Positions 5,224 through 5,291 of a stretch of 5,291 bases of DNA are shown piece by piece. Location: the NCBI GenBank assembly GCA_030613225.1, contig JAUWMJ010000256.1, positions 1-5,291 of the forward strand. Reading direction: 5' to 3'. The position numbers were made by a program, and so were the translations under genes. Numbering within the stretch: the first letter of the stretch is position 1; every line of letters begins with the position of its first letter. This DNA comes from Desulfobacterales bacterium. Its GTDB lineage: Bacteria; Desulfobacterota; Desulfobacteria; Desulfobacterales; JAUWMJ01. The notes below the pieces were generated by a model. The model saw only the letters and a program-made list of their open reading frames with translations, was not told the origin of the DNA and did not search any database.

Positions 5224-5291
5224 GATGGTTTCGCAAAAAGTCATTTTAACGCCTGGATACCCGCCGCAGTTTATCCCGCATTCGTTGCGGG
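5224..5291. repeat. Repeat-like block at the window edge ending in a perfect hairpin
   Basis: GATGGTTTCGCAAAAAGTC (5224-5242) is followed by ACGCCTGGATACCCGCC and then by CCCGCA-TTCGT-TGCGGG (5275-5291), a perfect 6-bp stem with a 5-nt loop. The GC-rich end contrasts sharply with the very AT-rich 5050-5220. I recall both GACTTTTTGCGAAACCATC and 'GGATACCCGC...GCGGG' strings as interspersed repeats in Desulfobacterota and related genomes. The element is cut by the window end, so its full size is unknown. Confidence 0.45.

Overview
The window looks like chromosomal DNA from a Gram-negative, probably Desulfobacterota (Desulfobacterales-like) bacterium. This is an inference from protein style (B-box/zinc-ribbon membrane proteins, GYF_2-RDD proteins, a GT4 enzyme with an HNHDFYWER motif) and from several short intergenic repeats of the kind I associate with that group. 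No rRNA, tRNA, CRISPR array or intact transposase gene is visible.

Layout. The left edge (2-349, +) is the 3' end of alaS (alanyl-tRNA synthetase). All other confident genes are on the minus strand and converge on alaS. Read in their transcription direction they are: a GT4 glycosyltransferase (5038-3677); a GYF_2 + zinc-ribbon + RDD membrane protein (3243-2491); a double zinc-finger (zinc ribbon + B-box-like) membrane protein (2438-1869), 52 bp behind the RDD gene and probably co-transcribed with it; and a six-helix membrane protein with a PH-like N-terminus (1462-485). The last three are all membrane proteins with soluble domains typical of binding or scaffolding, and may work together at the inner membrane. 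No enzymatic role can be read from them. The glycosyltransferase has its own AT-rich upstream region with good sigma70-like promoter candidates and is probably a separate transcription unit.

Between genes the DNA is rich in small repeats. A 227-bp element (1476-1702) has perfect 15-bp terminal inverted repeats and, inside, two inverted arms built from a degenerate GTTRCGG heptamer. A CCACGGAG/CACGGAG-type repeat lies at 1736-1797. Inverted-repeat modules with compact hairpins lie at 3511-3609. An 11-bp inverted repeat encloses a TAGACCTGACCC motif at 386-450. The right edge carries a repeat-like block (5224-5291) ending in a perfect hairpin. A coding-like stretch without a good start (3293-3505, +) may be a gene relic.

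The most interesting content is the palindromic MITE-like element just upstream of the PH-like membrane gene, and the uncharacterised three-gene membrane cluster. I do not see an unmistakable new defence, RNA or catalytic system.
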